A stretch of 64,000 bases of DNA from Glycine soja (taxonomy: Eukaryota; Streptophyta; Magnoliopsida; Fabales; Fabaceae). This document shows positions 36,708 through 47,563 of this stretch, piece by piece (position 1 is the first letter of the stretch; each line of letters starts with the position of its first letter). The stretch covers positions 13,673,865-13,737,864 of the forward strand of contig NC_041005.1 of NCBI RefSeq assembly GCF_004193775.1. Direction: 5' to 3'. A program made the position numbers and the translations under genes. The notes below the pieces were generated by a model. It worked only from the letters and a program-made list of their open reading frames with translations. It was not told the origin of the DNA and searched no databases.

Positions 36708-36726
36708 TTAACTTCACTCCCCCAAA
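36708..36726 (-). other. Polypurine tract candidate
   Basis: On minus it reads AAATTTGGGGGAGTGAAG, like the tract AATTTGGAGGAG before the LTR at 22. It is 3' of the env-like ORF as expected. Confidence 0.6.
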
Positions 36727-37442
36727 TTTGGGGTTAATTTGCCTTGAACCATATGCTCTCCTAGAATCTAAGCAAGGTATCTGGAGATAATTATTTAAGT
36801 TAAGGGTTCAAATTTTTGACAATATCATTCAGCTCATAAAGGGTGCAAAGGATACAATTATCATTCAAGGTAAGCTTTTTGGTCAAAAGGCTTGTATATG
36901 CACAATCATGGCCTTCATCATGTCCTCATTTAAACATTTCATTCTAAAATTCAAAGATTCATGCAAAGATTATTACTTACAGCTAGTTGTTCACTCACAG
37001 TGTAAGATCACACTCTCACCGGTTTTGGCTCAAGCTTTTCTTTCTCAATCAATCTGTCTACTGACTAACAATTCTAATTGCAAGTTCAAATTCTTGTTCT
37101 TTCTTTGTCTAACATACACACTTGTTCAAACTCATGAAAAGGAACACAAACTCCATCACAATCATGCATTCAATTCAAAATAAAAACATACAACCATTTT
37201 CACAAATCAATAAAAGTGCTTCACTGCCATATCATTAAAAACCAAGTTAAACTGTTCAAAATGCTTCAAGATAAGCAAATCAACTAATCATAAATAAAAC
37301 TAGCAATGTATGTAGACATAAAAGAAATATTGTACTAAAACCATAATTATAACAAAAATAATAATCTGAAAAGCAACAACAACAAAAAAACAAAATCATC
37401 ATGAATTTAAAATTCCTCTTATTGGTCCTGTGTATCCTGTGT
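36727..37442 (-). other. Noncoding 3' region of the family B element
   Basis: AT-rich sequence between the env-like ORF and the PPT, with no supported coding sequence. A plus ORF (36908-37183) has no recognisable features and is probably chance. Confidence 0.5.
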
Positions 37443-38868
37443 CTAACCATCCTCTTTATCTGTCAAATGAAGCACTGGAGTAGTTGGAGGAGAAGTGTTC
37501 AGTGTTAGGACTGGAGCAGTTTGACCCTCTGATAAGTCCAAGACAAGAGTGGAAGGGTCTGCTACAGGCTGAGGTGAGGGTATGTCCTCCCCTTGTGCTA
37601 GGGGCTCAGAAGCTGCCTCAAGAGATCTCTCAGGTGTGGCCACAGATTCCTGTGTCTCCTCTGTCTCCATCCCCCTGACAAAAGGCTCTGGAATGGTGGC
37701 CTCGAATGAATCATCCTCCACATGCTGTGGTACCTGGGCTTTGGGACCTTCATCTTCCCCAGGAAGAGAAGACTGAGTCTCGGGCCAAGCTACCAACTCA
37801 GTGAACTGCTCCACTGAAGGAATAGATCCTAGAGGTGCCACCACCTATAAGCTCTGTAATAGAATAATCTGCCTCTGATGGATGCTCTAAAGCATGGCTT
37901 CAAGACACTGAAAATCTGCAGAAGCAGGGACAGAAGGAGCTACTGAGGTACGTGCTGGAATAGGAGCTATAGATGTGGAAGGAGGCTCAGCTGGCCTTGT
38001 CCTTACCCACCTGGCCCCTCTGATAGAAACTGTTAGATCATCAGGATTCCAATAGTTTTTCCTGATATAGGCCAAGTTGATGACTGGGCTTAGGCGCTCG
38101 AAAACCAAGTTGTCAGAAGTAACCCCTCTAGCCTTACACAGGGCGGTGATCAGAGCAGGGAACCCAAGTCTAGAAGAGTTAGACTAGGCTATAGATGTGA
38201 TCTGGCCAGAGATAAGGGCTCCCACATTCATGTCCATCTGAGAGACTAGGCCAAAGATCAGCCTAGCTATATCTACTGTCAGGTCTGAGGTGTGTGAAGT
38301 AGGAGCCCGGTTGGAATATGAGAGAACACTCCACACCTGAGCAAGAGTCGTCAAATCTTTCCTGAGAATCTTCCCAAGATGGCCCTCAGAGTTGAAAACA
38401 AACCCTTGGCTTGGTATACAAGGCAGCCCCAATCTCTTTATAATCTGTGGGCAACCTACAGTATCTGGAATATGCTGGTAAAATCTCACCCTCAGCTAAT
38501 ATCACAGGCGTCTCTAAGAATGTGTTGAGGCTGTCTGCATCAATCCTCACCAGGTGGCCTCTGACCCTGACTTGCTTTGGTGAAGGGTCTTCAGAGCTGT
38601 AAAGGTTGGCATAAAACTCTTTCACTAAAGCTAAGTCTAGGCTGCTGTCAACTAAATTGGTGAGGCGTTTATAGAAGTTACGCCTATCCAGTTCAGCCTT
38701 AAACTCGTCTAGCTCAGTGTGGTATATTTCCACCTTCATTTCAGGTAAGATGTGTCTTCCTAAAATGTTATCCACGTATCAATTCCAGGCCTCAAAGGAG
38801 TGAAATCTCCGTGTATCATACTGTGATGTGGGCCTTGTACCAATACTCTTTCTTTTTCTAGAAGCCAT
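37443..38868 (-). pseudogene. Env-like ORF of the Athila/Calypso lineage (plant transposon protein domain)
   Basis: The ORF begins MASRKRKSIGTRPTSQYDTR at 38868. The core includes EFKAELDRRNFYKRLTNL and LALVKEFYANLYSSEDPSP, then VRGHLVRIDADSLNTFL. Then come SRLGFPALITALCKARGV, a region with NLAYIRKNYWNPDDL, and a Pro/Ser/Thr/Glu-rich tail ending LHLTDKEDG (37443). An early stop (near 38780), a frameshift near 38440 and a few stops (near 38185 and 37886) break it. It occupies the env position, after pol and before the PPT. Athila-type env-like proteins have unknown function. This one has no obvious membrane segment in what I read. The LVKxFYxNL motif is shared with the SIRE-like env ORFs at 13699 and 62992. 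Confidence 0.75.
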
Positions 38869-40620
38869 CTGCAGATAAAGGTATCAAGCAGTTAATCAGC
38901 ACACAATTTATTAAAAATCAAAACTGAAAAAGACACTGGTCGCTTAGCGAGACATGACTTGCTTAGTGGGCCTTGTCAAAAGAACACACTACCGCTTAGC
39001 GACATGCGGGCTGCATAGTGAAAGTTGCAGAAATTCAGCTTCTACATAATTGGCTTAGCTGGCAAGAGCCCGCTAAGCCCAAAATCATCCACAAGGATAT
39101 GCGCTTAGCTCCTCATAGGCTTCTCTTAGCAGCATTAAACAGAGCAAAAATTTCACTAAGTTATGGGAGCTTAGCGAACAGGGTTGCTCAACTCAGAAAA
39201 TGCCACAACGAATTTCGCTTGGCCTATGGAAGCTTGGCTTAGCGCTCGACTATCAACAAAAATTTTGACTAAGTTACCTGGGCTTAGGGAATCAACCTCG
39301 CTTAGCCACAGGTACTTCATCAAGAGAATGAATATTCATCCTCGAAAGATAAACTCACTTAGTGCGGTAGGCGCGCTTAGCGAGTTCTTCCAGAAAACTC
39401 ATATATTCAATGAATATTGATGAACTCGCTTAGCGAGTTCATCGTGTTTTCCAGAAAAATGCAGAAAACACAGCTCGTTTTCTTCCTTTTTCCGGGCTTC
39501 TAACATGTATATCAAACATGCACAACCCTCAATACAATGTACATAATACAAAACATGTGAAAAGTCCTAAAATGTTAACTACTTCTAAAACAGTAAAACC
39601 CTAAAAATCTAAAACATAATCTAAGGTTCTCTATCCTAAAGTTCAATGAAATAACAAAGAAAAGAGTAAGGAACTTACTTGTGATATTAAAGCTTAGTGA
39701 TTCGGAGTAGATACAACACAGAGAAAGCACAAATGCAAGAAGGAGAAGTTTTGGGAGAGAGAGAGAGCAAGGGAAACGAAATTCTTGCGAATGGGAGTGT
39801 AACTGATGTTACCCCCACTAAGCAAGTTTCGACTTTCTCGCTAAGCGGCATGGTTCGCTAAGCGGGCAAGCAAGATAGTTGGTTTCTCAAGGCGTATCGC
39901 TTAGCGAAGCCTCGTGCTTAGCCAAACATCAAATTCAAAATTATTTTTTTATTTTTATTATTATTTTTTTCTTTTTTTTAGAGATTTAGAGTTTGGCTTA
40001 GCGCGTGGATCAGACCGCATAGCGAGATCTGCAAATTAGAAAACCTGCAACTCTCGCTAAGCTGGGATCTGGGCCCGCTCAGCAAAAATCATGCATTTTG
40101 AGTGTAGAGGAGTAGAAGCTAAGCGGACAATAGAATCGCTCAGCGCTAAGATTGCCACAAGCATTTGAGCTTAGATGCCATGAATGGCGCTCAGCTTCAT
40201 TAACCTCAGTTCTAGCCGTAAGGAATTTAGCTTGGCGACATTGGGTCACGCTTAGCCAAGGCTAAGCTGCCGCTTAGCAATTATGCTTTCGCTTAGCCAA
40301 ATCCAGATCGAATTGGATTTGGCTCAGCTCAGCCTTGGCTAGCTTAGCGGAATGAATTAGCCTAAGATGCAAGGGTTGAGTGCTAAACGCTTGAGACTCA
40401 CGGCTTAGCGCATGAACAATTATGCGCTTAGCACGAGGCCTGCGCTTAGCGAAAGGACTATTTTTTTTCCAAAATAAGTTTTTATGTCATTTTTCAGTCC
40501 TTTTTCCAAGAAATTGAAACCCTTATATCTACATTCAAGGATAGGCTGATAAACTCCAATGTACAAATCATACAACAAGTTCCAAATGATCAAATGCATG
40601 CAAAAACAAAGATAACAGAA
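38869..40620 (-). other. Spacer between pol end and env-like ORF, rich in CGCTTAGCG words
   Basis: This noncoding spacer has dozens of GCTTAGC/GCTAAGC heptamers, often extended to CGCTTAGCG or CGCTAAGCG, especially at 38940-39440 and 39820-40450. A GA-rich run is at about 39756-39768. No supported ORF. Confidence 0.6.
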
Positions 40621-40695
40621 ATTAAAACTGGGTTGCCTCCCAGGAAGCGCTTCTTTAATGTCATTAGCTTGACGCTTTTACCTCACTAGGTGATC
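40621..40695 (-). other. End-of-pol relic (GGGAGGCAACCCAG segment)
   Basis: On minus it reads …AAGAAGCGCTTCCTGGGAGGC followed by AACCCAG, the segment that commonly follows the integrase ORF in Athila-type elements. It directly abuts the protease region, so the RT-to-integrase part is deleted right here. Confidence 0.6.
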
Positions 40696-41852
40696 TCATG
40701 TTTTGGTTCTTATCGTCATAACCTCTTGACCTCCTTCCATTACCTGTAAGCAAACATTTTGTTCTGGAGCAGGCTTGTCTTCAACAAATAAATCAAAATC
40801 AATTTTCTGATCTTCAAAACCCAACTCCAGCTTCCTCCTACCCATATCAACTATGCAGCTTGCGGTCAACATGAATGGCCTTCCCAATATTACAGGAATG
40901 TCAGTATCTTCGCAGATATCCATTACCACAAAATCTGTCAGGAAGATAAAATGTTTCACTCTGACCAACACATCTTCAATTACTCCATATGGCCTGGTAA
41001 TGGAGCGGTCAGCTAGTTGTAAAGTCATTCTAGTGGGCATTATCTCTAACTCTCCTAATCTTCTGCACATGGAGAATGGCATTAGATTAATGCTGGCTCC
41101 CAGGTCAATAAGTGTTTTTCCCACAGTGACTTCTCCAATTGAACAAGGAATAGTTACACTCCCAGGATCTTTATGCTTGTGTGGAAAGATCTTTTGAATC
41201 ACTGCACTGCAATTTCCTTCCACTATGATGTTTTCCTAGTGAATATACTTATGTTTCCTTGTTAACATATCCTTCAAGAATTTGGAGTAGAGTGGCATCT
41301 GCTGCAAAGCTTCTCTGAAGGGCATGGTTATTTCCAGTTTCCTGAAAATATCTAAAAATCTCGCCAGATGACGATCATTTTCCTTCTTGGACGGTACCAC
41401 AAGATATGGTACTTCCACACCTTCGTCCATAACTTTTTCACTTCTACTCTTCTTTGCATTCTTATTTTTTTTTCTTTTTCATTTTTTTCATTTTCTATTT
41501 ATTTTTCTACTTCTTTTTCTTTTTCTTAGTCCTTCAATTCTTTATTCTAGACCATTATTTGTTTCCCTTTTTCCTGATTGCCTTCACCTCTCACATCATT
41601 TTTCATAACTTCAGTACCTTTCTTTTCAGCCGCTTTCTCCTTGTGCACTACACTTTCCTCATCCTTAGCTTCCACAAACCTCTTACTCCTTGTCATCACA
41701 ACTTTGCATTCCTCCTTGGCATTCTGTTCTGTATTTGCCACAAAACTGTTGGATGACTTGTCAGCTATCTGCTTGGCCAGTTGTCCCACCTGGACTTCAA
41801 GGTTCTTCAGTGTTGACTCAGTGCTTTTATGATTTGACATTGTTACCTGCAT
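40696..41852 (-). pseudogene. Gypsy gag C-terminus and retroviral-type aspartic protease
   Basis: The upstream part (41852-41547) has a coiled, Lys/Glu-rich segment (STLKNLEVQVGQLAKQIA) typical of the gag-pol linker. 41430-41236 has PYLVVPSKKENDRHLARF and FLDIFRKLEITMPFREAL. 41223-40696 contains the protease: VGKTLIDLGASINLMP (catalytic Asp in the DLGA motif, the usual form in this lineage) and later DIPVILGRPFM. A frameshift lies in a T-rich stretch near 41470-41530. The protease would process gag-pol. No RT follows. Confidence 0.8.
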
Positions 41853-42038
41853 AAATTGAGTTAAGGTCTCCTCCAGCTTAGTAGTCCTCTAGAATATGTT
41901 AGGCCCTTGTTGGATTGGCCTGTTTGAAGGCCCACTCTGGTCTTTATTGAACTGGTTGTCAGGGTGTGTCCTCCACTGTCCTTGTTGATTATAGAGACCC
42001 TGCTGGAAGCCTAAAAATCCTCCTTGAGTATACCCTTG

Positions 42039-43192
42039 TCACTGTTGATTTCCCATATAATGAATTTCTCGAGTGTTTTCTTCCATGGGAATACATTGGC
42101 CCGTTTCATGAGCCTCACCACAGATGGTACAACTTGTAACTTGCAAAATAAAAGAGTGTGTAGGTTGACCAATAGACAATTTAGTTGGCAACTTACCAAG
42201 TGTTTCTGTTAAAATCTCAAGGTTCTTAGAATGCAACTTGTTCTATGCCAATAAAGCATCATGTGATGATAATTCTAACAAGCTTTTCTTCGCGGGTTGA
42301 TGGGTTCTGTCTCGTAGAATGGCATGATCATTGGCTGACATGTTCTCAATTAGCTCAGCTGGTTCTTCCGAGGTCTTCAGTTTTATCTTTTCCCCTGCAT
42401 AAGCATCTAGCAGTTGCTTGGTTTGTGGTCTCAGCCCATCTATAAACATATTCAATTGAATTGGCTTGGAAAACCCATGGGTGGGAGTTCTTCTCGATAA
42501 ACCTCTGAACCTCTCCAATGCTTCACTCAGAGATTCATCAGGGAATTGATGAAATGAAGAGCAGCTTTCCCTTCCGCAATCTTGGACTCTGGGAAGTATT
42601 TCTTTAGGAACTTTTCAACAACTTCTTCCCAGTTTTTCAGACTGTTACCCTTAAATGAGTGAAGCCACCTTTTAGCTTCTCCTACCAATGAGAATGAGAA
42701 TAGGCTGAGTCTAATAGCTTCATCTGACACACCGGCAATCTTAACAGTGTTGCATATTTCAATGAACATTGCCAAATGTGCATAGGGGTCTTCATTAGGT
42801 AATCCTTGGAATAAATTCCCATGTATTAAATGAATTAAAGAATGCGGGTAGTTGATGTTATGAGCTTGCACTTCAGGACGCGCAATGCTAGTAACGAATT
42901 GCGGTACTGAGCTGCTTGAATAATCCTCAAGGGTGATCCTCTGGTGTTGCTCGTCTGCCATGCTAGTGGTTTTAGGCAATTGAGTAGTGGATTCCCTTGA
43001 TGATGGTGAATTAGGTGATAATGAATTAGAAAAATGAGTTTCTTCCTCAAGAATGGATTCAACTGTTCTGTCTTGCAGAAGTTTCCTTCTCCTCTTGGCC
43101 CTGTTCCTTCTCAATGTAGCTTCAATTTCTAAGTCCAGAGGAACTAAATTGCCTGTGGGAGATCTATGCATATAAAATACTAACAGACCCAA
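42039..43192 (-). pseudogene. Gypsy gag (Athila/Calypso-like)
   Basis: 43192-42527 encodes the N-terminus (SPTGNLVPLDLEIEATLRRN) and the retrotransposon gag core (LIHGNLFQGLPNEDPYAHL, LFSFSLVGEAKRWLHSF). It continues in another frame at 42518-42243 (FIDGLRPQTKQLLDAYAG) and 42236-42039 with a zinc knuckle, CTICGEAHETGQC. A frameshift lies near 42522. Gag forms the RNA-packaging particle. It begins about 125 bases after the PBS region. Confidence 0.85.
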
Positions 43193-43315
43193 CGGTTACC
43201 AATCCAATAAGAGAAGACAAATAGGAATTGAGAACAAATATTCACATATAATAAAAAAATAGCGAATAAATAATAGACACCTAAAAAAAATCTAACTTTC
43301 CAAATAAAAAGAAGT

Positions 43316-43333
43316 TCCTCGGCAACGATGCCA
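43316..43333 (-). other. Primer binding site candidate (tRNA-Asp-like)
   Basis: On minus it reads TGGCATCGTTGCCGAGGA, a variant of TGGCGCCGTTGCCGGGGA, the usual PBS of many plant gypsy elements. It starts seven bases after the LTR end AACA (43340). Confidence 0.65.
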
Positions 43334-43339
43334 AAAACT

Positions 43340-44749
43340 TGTTCGCTTCCGGCAAGTGCACCGGATCACACAAGTAGTATAAAATGGTAAGAACCGAGTA
43401 TCGAATTCTCGGGGAACTTGTGTTACTTGGTAAGCTATTTCAGTGAATAGGTGTCTAGTGTGAAAATCTAAGTGTGAATATGAACAGGTATGTAAACTAT
43501 CTATGCAAAAAGGAAAATCACGCGAGAGAAATGATGTGTAAAAACAAGTAGAAAACGCGTTGGTCTTCCCAATAGGTGCCTGATGCTAAAAGGATATTTT
43601 CTATCTAACAATGCTCATGTGTTCCTATGGTGTCTCCTGAGATGCTAAACCTTGATTCCCCATGATAGTTTAGCCTAATCCTGATTAAGCATCATCCTCA
43701 GATTCCTCTTGTTGGACTAAACTCAACCTGGACAACATTAAGATAAACATACTACAACTAAATTATCGCACCCCGATTCCTTGTGATAGTATGACAACTT
43801 AGCCCTGTCCTATCAAGGTCATCAGAATCAGACCAGTTTCCACTATTGAATGACCCTAACAAAGCATGCATCTACACGATCAAGGTAAAGGCATACTAGA
43901 ATGAAAAGCTGACAGCACAGAGAACACACAAAACATCATTAAATAGATAGAAAGATATTTACGTCAAGTACCTACAAGGAAGATCCAACAGAGGATTTTA
44001 CCTTTCCATAACCAGGAAGCCTCTTTTACAACAAAGAGAAGAACAAGATGAAAGATTGCAAAAATAAAAGTGGTGAGGATGTCTCCTTCACCTCTAGGAT
44101 CTCACAACCACTCACAAACTCATCTCAAGCTCTCAGAACAGCTTCCGCTTGAAGCTCTGGTCTCTGCAGATGTTCACATAGCAAAATCTCTCAAAACTCT
44201 CTGGAACTTGGACCTTTCTCTCTCTAGAATCACTAGACATGCAAAGCTTCAGCTCTCAGCCCAAACTCCCCTCCTAAAATCTGATTTCTGGCTTAAATAG
44301 GTGGCCTTGTTCGTGCGCTTAGCGCAATTCTGAACCGCTTAGCGCACATTAGTGAATTTCGGCTTAGCGCGTGCTCTTCTCACTCAGCGGATGGACTGAA
44401 GCGGTGCACTTAGTGAGATGAAGTGGTGCGCTCAGTGAACCTGTACAGCTCATCTTCTTCCAGATTCTTCCTCGTGCTTAGCCAATGAGTGTTGTGCTTA
44501 GCGGACGCTCGCTAAGCCAGCAGATTGACTTAGCGAGAAGGTGAAAAACAACACTTTTCAAAGTCGCCTAATTAACCTAAAATTGAGAGAAAATGATTAT
44601 TAAATACACAAAATGGAAGTACTAAGTATTTTTTACCTATACTTAACAGAAAGTACTTATAACACTACAAAATAACCATAAACTGGGGAAGTTTGATACA
44701 ATATACACAGGTTTTATACACAAAAGTTAGTCGTATTCATCGATAAACA
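43340..44749 (-). repeat. 5' LTR of the family B element
   Basis: This 1410-bp LTR reads on minus from TGTTTATCG (44749) to GCGAACA (43340). It matches the LTR at 22-1433 along its whole length. CGCTTAGCG-type words are at 44310-44540. Confidence 0.85.
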
Positions 44750-45067
44750 ATCAGCTGGTTTGTTAGAAAGACCCAACACCTTTACCTACTACTGTTAATC
44801 TTACTTGCTTGCATTTTTACTGTTTTTAGCCTAGACTTAGTTTAATTATGTTCTAAATCATCAATTTTTAATGTTTCTTTCAACAATGCCTTATTTCTGA
44901 ATTTAATCCTATCTAATACTAGTTCCCTGAGTTCGATACTCGGATTCATCCATTTTAATTTTAAATACTTGAAGATCCGGTGCACTTTCCGAAAAACCAA
45001 ATTTCCCTTGAACATATTTTTATAAAGAAAAAGGGGACCAAAAAGTAACTGCAGGGGAAATCCAACA

Positions 45068-46780
45068 TATGCCCAACTCAGCTAGATCTTGACGGGTATG
45101 CAAACCATCTTTCGTCTTGCCTTGAATGTTAACGAGCATCCCAATGACACTATCACATACATTTTTCTCCACATGCATAACATCAATACAATGCCTAATG
45201 TCAAGGTCAGACCAGTATGAAAGATCAAAGAAAATCAACCTCTTCTTCCATATGCAACTCTTACTTTTTTCCTTCTTTTGGGTATTTCCAAATATAGTAT
45301 TTAGGTGTTCAACCTGCTGTAAGACCTACTCACCAGTCAACGGTATTGACGCTATTTCGTGCTCTTGACTTCCATTAAATGCTTTTTTCAATCGCCTGTA
45401 AGGGTGATGAGGTTTTAGAAAACGCTGATGCCTGGCGTAAACTATTTTTCTACCATGTTTTAGTTGTATATAGCTTGTGTCTTCTTCACATATGGGGCAT
45501 GCATGATGATCCTTAACACTGTAACCGCTCAAATTCCCATATGCTGGAAAGTCATTAATGGTACAAAAAAGCATTGCATACATTTGAAAAGACTCATTCT
45601 GAAACCCATCAAACACTAAAACCCCCTCATCCCTCAACTTTTTCAGGTCTTCAATCAACGGACTTAGATAAACATCAATGTCATTTCCTGGCTGTCTTGG
45701 GCCCGATATCATCATGGACAACATCATGTATTTTCGCTTCATGCACAACCAAGGAGGCAAATTGTAAATTACTAGTAGAACTGGCCATGAACTGTGTTGA
45801 CTTGCTTAAATTGCCGTATGGATTCATTCCATCACTGGCTAGTCCAAGCCTAAGATTTCTTGCCTCTTTGCCGAAATCTGGAAATAAACAATCTATCTTC
45901 TTCCACTGGGAGCAATCAGCCGGATGATGAACCATTCCATCGTAGTTTCTGCCATTTGCATGCCATGTAAGGTCTTTAGCATCGTCTCCATTAGCAAAAA
46001 GACGCTTAAACTTTGGAACGATCGGCAGATACCACAACACTTTCGCTAAGGGTCCTTTCTTTGAGTTTTCATCACTACTACACTCCTCATCATCCTTGAC
46101 TTTGTACCGTGATACCCCACACCTAGGGCATTTGGACATTTCTTCAAATTCATGTCTGTATAGTATGCAATCATTGGGGCAAGCATGAATCTTCTAATAC
46201 TCCATACCCATCGGACACAGTATCTTCTTGGCCTGATAGTAACTTTTAGGCAATGTGTTTTCCTCTGGAAGCACATCGTGTACTACTTGAAGCAATGAAC
46301 TAAAGCTTTTGTCACTACACCCATATCTAGCCTTCATATTAACCAGGCTTAACACCACGACAACAGCGTCAACAAATTGTTGCACCCCGGATACAAAGGC
46401 GTCTTTGAATCAATTTGTAATGTATCATACATAGGGGCATGTGCTTGCTGAAAAGACTCTTGTCCAAGGTCACGAATCATATCCTCCAAGCGATCTCTCA
46501 TTTCTACATCAAACGGTTCAGATTGGGGCCCACTCTGCATGTCTGTCATTTCACCATGCCATATCCACGTCGTATAATTCCTCTTAATTTCATCACACAA
46601 CAGATGGTCCCGTATATCGTTGACTTTTTGCCGTCTCCCATTCAAACAATTTATGCACGGACAAAAAAACTTTCCGTTTTCATCCGGTCGACTTCTTTCT
46701 GAAGCAAATTGTAGGAACTGTTCCACGCCTTCCTCATACACAAGGCTCAAGCGGCTTTCATTCATCCAACTTTGATCCAT
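45068..46780 (-). pseudogene. CACTA TNP2 transposase, N-terminal and central part
   Basis: It starts MDQSWMNESRLS (46780) with the transposase-associated domain (CPCINCLNGRRQ, YTTWIWHGE). The central region follows: YGCSDKSFSSLL, then ACPNDC, CPRCGVSRYK, FKRLFANGDDAKDLTWHA, and GLASDGMNPYGNLS. At 45760-45326 are VFDGFQNESFQMYAMLF, ICEEDTSYIQLKHGRK and RRLKKAFNG. The last piece, MHVEKNVCDSVIGM and DLAELGI (45180-45073), is cut by the family A LTR, and the protein resumes at 35387. Several frameshifts exist. This protein cuts CACTA ends; this copy is dead. Confidence 0.85.
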
Positions 46781-46872
46781 CTAAAAAATAACTCCTTCAT
46801 ACTCCGAAACTCATTCAATGCATGATATCTCACTTTTTCATTTAAGGTGTGGCCCTATCCCATTCAGGAAGA

Positions 46873-47108
46873 CACATTTTTATGGTACATTCATGCGTCA
46901 AGGTTAATCTTATTTTGTTAAATTTGATGAAATTTTGGGAGCATTTCGCATTGGTCTCCAAGTACATGACATGAAATCGGTGACATTAATTCGTCGATAA
47001 TCAAGTATGCACTCAGAGAACAACTAGAAATGCATTGTACCGAAATTTCATCAAATTAAACAAAATAATGTTAACCTTAACACATGAATGTACCATAAAA
47101 ATGAGAGT
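46873..47108. repeat. Inverted repeat 1 (foldback, about 70-bp arms)
   Basis: The left arm at 46873-46945 (ATTTTTATGGTACATTCATG, AATTTGATGAAATTTTGG) is matched in reverse complement by 47035-47106 (CATGAATGTACCATAAAAAT). It sits about 90 bp upstream of the transposase start. Confidence 0.8.
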
Positions 47109-47140
47109 CTCCCCAAACTATCCAAATGGACAATTCAAGA

Positions 47141-47190
47141 TTCAATACAATGATTAATGTAAACTTTCTGCAAGAATCATTGTATTCAAT
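47141..47190. repeat. Inverted repeat 2 (small hairpin)
   Basis: TTCAATACAATGATT (47141-47155) pairs with AATCATTGTATTCAA (47175-47189), with one mismatch. Confidence 0.7.
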
Positions 47191-47276
47191 CTCAAACGGG
47201 GATCTAAGGTTCACTCATTATGAACAAAAGTTGAATCTAATGAAAAGCACATTAATGACATACAAATTAAATATAG

Positions 47277-47563
47277 TGAGATATAACACAACACAACAGA
47301 TCGGGAAGAACCCTAACCAAACAAGTAGGCAATGGTTATGGAGTTAGGGCAACAGACGGTGGAGCTATCCACCCTCCTCACACGTGCCGCTAATGATAAG
47401 TCCTCTGATTTGTTAGCGCCACTAACATATCAGTGGACCTATCATTAGCAGCGCGTGTGACGAGGGTGGATAGCTCCACCATCTGTTGCCCTAACTCGAT
47501 AACCATTGCTTGCTTGTTTGGTTAGGGTTCTTCCCGATGTGTTGTGTTGTCAATTATATCTCA
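47277..47563. repeat. Inverted repeat 3 (near-perfect 287-bp palindrome)
   Basis: Arms of about 140 bp fold around a centre near 47420. Outer ends TGAGATATAA and TTATATCTCA pair, as do GGTTAGGGTTCTTCCCGAT with its complement, GGTGGAGCTATCCACCCTC with its complement, and CTAATGATA with TATCATTAG. Only a few mismatches and one or two small indels were seen by eye. No ORF. It could be a foldback element or a double-stranded-RNA source. Confidence 0.85.

Larger units (their letters stand above)
36382..44749 (-). mobile_element. Athila/Calypso-like gypsy element lacking RT, RNase H and integrase (family B)
   Basis: The 8.4-kb minus element is flanked by ATCAG. In transcript order it has a 5' LTR (44749-43340), a PBS, gag (43192-42039), the gag-protease region (41852-40696), a short end-of-pol relic, a long spacer, an env-like ORF (38868-37443), a purine tract and a shortened 3' LTR (about 36684-36382). 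Between the protease and the end-of-pol relic nothing encodes RT, RNase H or integrase. It could not have moved alone in this form, unless the deletion came after insertion. Confidence 0.8.
35388..45067 (+). mobile_element. Family A gypsy solo LTR, split by a family B element
   Basis: The LTR is in two parts, 35388-36381 and 44750-45067 (about 1.3 kb when joined). The first part starts TGTTAGTCG and the second ends CCAACA, both on plus, and TATGC flanks the pair. No internal region belongs to it, so it is a solo LTR. The first part has CGCTAAGCG-type words at 35600-35745. The second ends with a segment also found at 3946-4080 in reverse. ATCAG (36377-36381 and 44750-44754) is the duplicated target of the element inside it. 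Confidence 0.8.

Noticed and set aside
38930..40450. CRISPR-like or tandem-repeat array of CGCTTAGCG words
   Set aside because: Spacing is irregular, both orientations are mixed, and the context is a eukaryotic retrotransposon.
41387..41756. Phe-rich plus ORFs that look like membrane proteins
   Set aside because: They are antisense shadows of the Lys/Glu-rich linker between gag and protease on minus.
47270..47280. AAATATAGTG as the missing right CACTA terminus
   Set aside because: It fits the left terminus CACTATTAAAAAATATG poorly, has no adjacent subterminal repeats, and overlaps the start of a palindrome.
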